From Olivibacter jilunii (GTDB taxonomy: Bacteria > Bacteroidota > Bacteroidia > Sphingobacteriales > Sphingobacteriaceae): a DNA stretch of 64,000 bases. The position numbers were made by a program, and so were the translations under genes. The notes below the pieces were generated by a model, which ran no database searches, had not been told where the DNA came from, and was given only the letters and a program-made list of their open reading frames with translations. Location of the stretch: positions 857,241 to 921,240 of the forward strand of contig NZ_LR027848.1 of the NCBI RefSeq assembly GCF_900607235.1, written 5' to 3'. This document shows, one piece after another, positions 61,641-64,000 of this stretch. The first letter of the stretch is position 1. Every line of letters begins with the position of its first letter.

Positions 61641-64000
61641 TCAGTTCGTGGACGCGTTGATCGGTGGTAAATAGTCGGTTAACGTGCATATGGACTAAAT
61701 CCCGTATTAGCTGTAAGGATTCGTTTACATTTGTTTGTTTCAGTAGAAGGGAAACTTGTTTTAATAAGGCTTGATAAGCCCTTTCAATTTTTTTTGGCAG
61801 GGATATACTCACTTTTTCTCTTTTGAGATGGCTAAATAATTCATTGATGGCTTTAAATCCTTTCATCTCTACCTTAAATTCTTCGGCAAAAGCATCACCG
61901 CCATTTTTAATAAAAGCGCTTATTTTCTTAGGATCAACATCTAATTGGTTAAGAAGATCACCCAATAGACGCAATACTAGTCTATAAGAAGTATGCTGAT
62001 CAATATTGTTTTTGATTAACATGAACGTGTATTCACTATCCTTCCAAAAGCAATGTTCAGCTTGATCGATTGTGGAAACACCGTACCGTTCAATTTCTCT
62101 ATGATAATTTTTTATTTGTAAATCAGAGATGATGCCACTTTCGATTTCTCGAGATAGGTGTTTGGTCAATTGAAAGATTGCTTCATGAAAGGATGTGGGG
62201 TCTGTTAGCTTGAGACGTAATCGTATATGAGGGGAAGGAGCCGAATAACGAATAAAAAACCATTTCGATATGTTAGGTTTAACTTTTTCTAAGTAAGGAG
62301 AAATGTTTTCGGTTAACAGCACATTTGAATGCAACGGATGTATATAGATTTCAACGTATAACCAGTCTTGTCCGATCATTGAAATTCGTTGATCAGCATT
62401 GATCTTCGTAAGGCCTGTCGAAAAAGTTTTATATCGGTTTGCTGTATTGTGCAAGTGAATGTTCAACTCAGATAAAAAAGGTCGTTTTTGCTTACTTTTG
62501 ATTGCCGATTTTTTTGGTAACGCGGTTTCCGTGATATACAGTTCCTTTCCGCTTTTTATATATTGTAGTAAGAATTCGAGATCTTCATCTGAATCTGTAT
62601 TGAATAGCAGGTATTGATCGCTATTTAAACATTTGAAGGTTGAAGGTATTCCCGCTTTTTTTAGGTATTTCTTTAGCGCCCTGATCGGTATAGACTCATT
62701 TAAAAAAGTCTCTCCGTCTATTTTCCACATCCGAGGAGAAAACACAAGGTTTTTGTAGTTAACCCGAGGATAATAGTTAAGTTGAGGAAAAATCTTATTT
62801 AAATTAATTGTTAGACTGGTAAGCAGGTGCTGATGTTGTATGTCGCATAGAAGACGAAATATCGATAAATCAGATCGTGTATAATTATAGGCGCTAGCTA
62901 AACGTGGAACGATACGTTTAGCTAGGCTTTTCGCGCGCAGGACAATTTCATTGCCTTTTACACTAATATAAACATCGTCTAGTCGTAATTGGTGTTCGTT
63001 CTCGGTCCACGTGAGCAGAGGTAGCTCATAATGATACAGGTTATCCCGTCTATTAACGCTATCGACCTTCCGCTCGGATTGATAAGCAATGTCAAAAAAT
63101 ATGATTTCGGGATTAGCCTCTTCCTCTATGCGCACGAGCTCTTTACTGTACCGAGTCAAACTGGGATTTTCCAAGGTAAATCGGCCTATAAGTGAATTTG
63201 CGGTAGCTCCGCCAGCCTGTTGGATTAAAATTTGGCCGTCTATCTCCTGTATAATTAGGCTAAATGTATTGGGTAATTTAGTGGCATATTTCGGAAGATT
63301 GTGCTTCGCTAGTTCTTCCAGCTGAATATCTTCCCCTTTCAAGATCCCATTTAATAAAAACTGATGGAAAGGGGTGTAAGGTATTTGTTCGTTTTCTTGT
63401 ATCCGACTGCCTTTTAAAAGCTCTATTAATTCGTCTGTGTGAGGCGATGATTCCAATTCATTGTATCCCACACCTAGTTCCGGGTCCAAGGCTTCCAAGA
63501 GCGGAACTTCCCGATATTCGAATTTAAGTTGGAAAGCGCGCTTAAAATCTTCCAATGGCTTATGGACGGGTTGGGGTAAATAGTCTTTTATAAAATTGAT
63601 TGCCTCCGGTATTACTTTAAACTGTTGTGTGCTAAGACTACCTTTAAGTAATGATCGGGTAGCAATTATATAGGGATTTTCTTTAAATTCTTGCCCGTCC
63701 AGTCCAACTCGCTTAAAGTAATCCGTACCGATGATATTGGGATGTAGATCAGTCAATAGCAGCTGCAATTCGATGAGCTGAATCAGAAAATCGTCTACAA
63801 CTGCTAATTCTAGTTCATACTTACTGATGAGATGCTTTACAATTTTTTCTTTGGCAATAGTGGTTTTACATCGCTGCAGTACATCTTCGATAATTGCTTG
63901 TTTATCAATCGATGCAATTTCAAAGGTGCCGTCTTCCAAGGTGCTGATGTAACGTAATTGATCGCCGCAGGGGTAAACGGACGTGTTGGCCTGAAAAAAT
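61576..64000 (-). CDS. LanB-type lanthipeptide dehydratase, C-terminal part (runs off the right edge)
   Basis: The visible 807 residues are the C-terminal part of a class I lantibiotic dehydratase, which uses glutamyl-tRNA to dehydrate Ser/Thr in a precursor peptide. The frame stays open to base 64000: before the nominal TTG at 63939 it reads ANTSVYPCGDQLRYIST, a conserved LanB segment, so the start is outside. The glutamylation domain covers most of the visible length. From about residue 515 the elimination (SpaB_C, thiopeptide-type) domain follows, with DWLYVEIYIHPLHSNVLLTE, WFFIRYSAPSPHIRLRLKL and FHEAIFQLTKHL. Full proteins have about 1000 residues, so roughly 200 are missing. The precursor peptide, LanC cyclase and exporter would be expected beyond the edge. 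Confidence 0.9.
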   Translation of the reverse strand, partial: FFQANTSVYPCGDQLRYISTLEDGTFEIASIDKQAIIEDVLQRCKTTIAKEKIVKHLISKYELELAVVDDFLIQLIELQLLLTDLHPNIIGTDYFKRVGLDGQEFKENPYIIATRSLLKGSLSTQQFKVIPEAINFIKDYLPQPVHKPLEDFKRAFQLKFEYREVPLLEALDPELGVGYNELESSPHTDELIELLKGSRIQENEQIPYTPFHQFLLNGILKGEDIQLEELAKHNLPKYATKLPNTFSLIIQEIDGQILIQQAGGATANSLIGRFTLENPSLTRYSKELVRIEEEANPEIIFFDIAYQSERKVDSVNRRDNLYHYELPLLTWTENEHQLRLDDVYISVKGNEIVLRAKSLAKRIVPRLASAYNYTRSDLSIFRLLCDIQHQHLLTSLTINLNKIFPQLNYYPRVNYKNLVFSPRMWKIDGETFLNESIPIRALKKYLKKAGIPSTFKCLNSDQYLLFNTDSDEDLEFLLQYIKSGKELYITETALPKKSAIKSKQKRPFLSELNIHLHNTANRYKTFSTGLTKINADQRISMIGQDWLYVEIYIHPLHSNVLLTENISPYLEKVKPNISKWFFIRYSAPSPHIRLRLKLTDPTSFHEAIFQLTKHLSREIESGIISDLQIKNYHREIERYGVSTIDQAEHCFWKDSEYTFMLIKNNIDQHTSYRLVLRLLGDLLNQLDVDPKKISAFIKNGGDAFAEEFKVEMKGFKAINELFSHLKREKVSISLPKKIERAYQALLKQVSLLLKQTNVNESLQLIRDLVHMHVNRLFTTDQRVHELIIYQFYLKELLAQQNRLKQQA

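Noticed and set aside
1-64000. tRNA, rRNA and known riboswitches
   Set aside because: Reading the intergenic regions by eye showed no cloverleaf, rRNA or well-known riboswitch core; a covariance search could still find weak ones.

Overview
The window looks like chromosomal DNA of a Bacteroidota bacterium, most likely of the family Sphingobacteriaceae. This is inferred from four tandem SusC/SusD pairs, RagB-type lipoproteins, LytTR/LytS regulators, a ligase-associated repair operon of the kind common in Bacteroidota, TTG/GTG starts without strong Shine-Dalgarno sites, and many promoters of the Bacteroidota type (TTG, 18-20 bp, TAnnTTTG). Genus and species cannot be read from the sequence. Layout, 1-30.8 kb (mostly housekeeping): RNase G; RadA; a small unknown membrane protein; an RND efflux adaptor; and a 1524-residue protein joining the RND pump and its outer-membrane channel in one reading frame, with a lipoprotein signal inside it. 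Convergent to these is carB, which lacks the usual C-terminal allosteric domain. A decayed spot follows: an intact antitoxin, a frameshifted RelE/ParE-type toxin, the wreck of a pnuC transporter gene, and an intact NadR-like kinase. Then come terC and a polyprenyl synthase, a signalling operon (REC-kinase, large NIT/GAF hybrid kinase, response regulator, CheR), a small secreted or membrane protein, the four ligase-associated DNA repair genes (exonuclease, ligase, helicase, PdeM), and dapF. Several intergenic gaps in this half are filled with degenerate short-word repeats. Layout, 31-59.4 kb (accessory): four SusC/SusD pairs on the + strand, with no glycosidase, sulfatase, peptidase or ECF sigma/anti-sigma gene beside them. 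All four susC genes begin with almost the same 25 bases, which can form a hairpin just inside the coding region. Pairs 3 and 4 also share a promoter and a leader of about 330 nt. Between pairs 2 and 3 lie three surface lipoprotein genes (two related to each other), a broken IS4-family element, and about 1.6 kb without intact genes that hides a degenerate 21-bp repeat reading as heptads on the - strand. Layout, 59.5-64 kb: a LytTR response regulator, a LytS-type histidine kinase, and, convergent and overlapping with the kinase, the C-terminal 807 residues of a LanB-type lanthipeptide dehydratase that runs off the right edge. This suggests that a class I lanthipeptide gene cluster starts at the edge of the window. 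The strongest candidates for something new are the pump-channel fusion with an internal lipobox, the covarying susC start hairpin, the heptad repeat ruin, and the lanthipeptide locus with its adjacent two-component pair.
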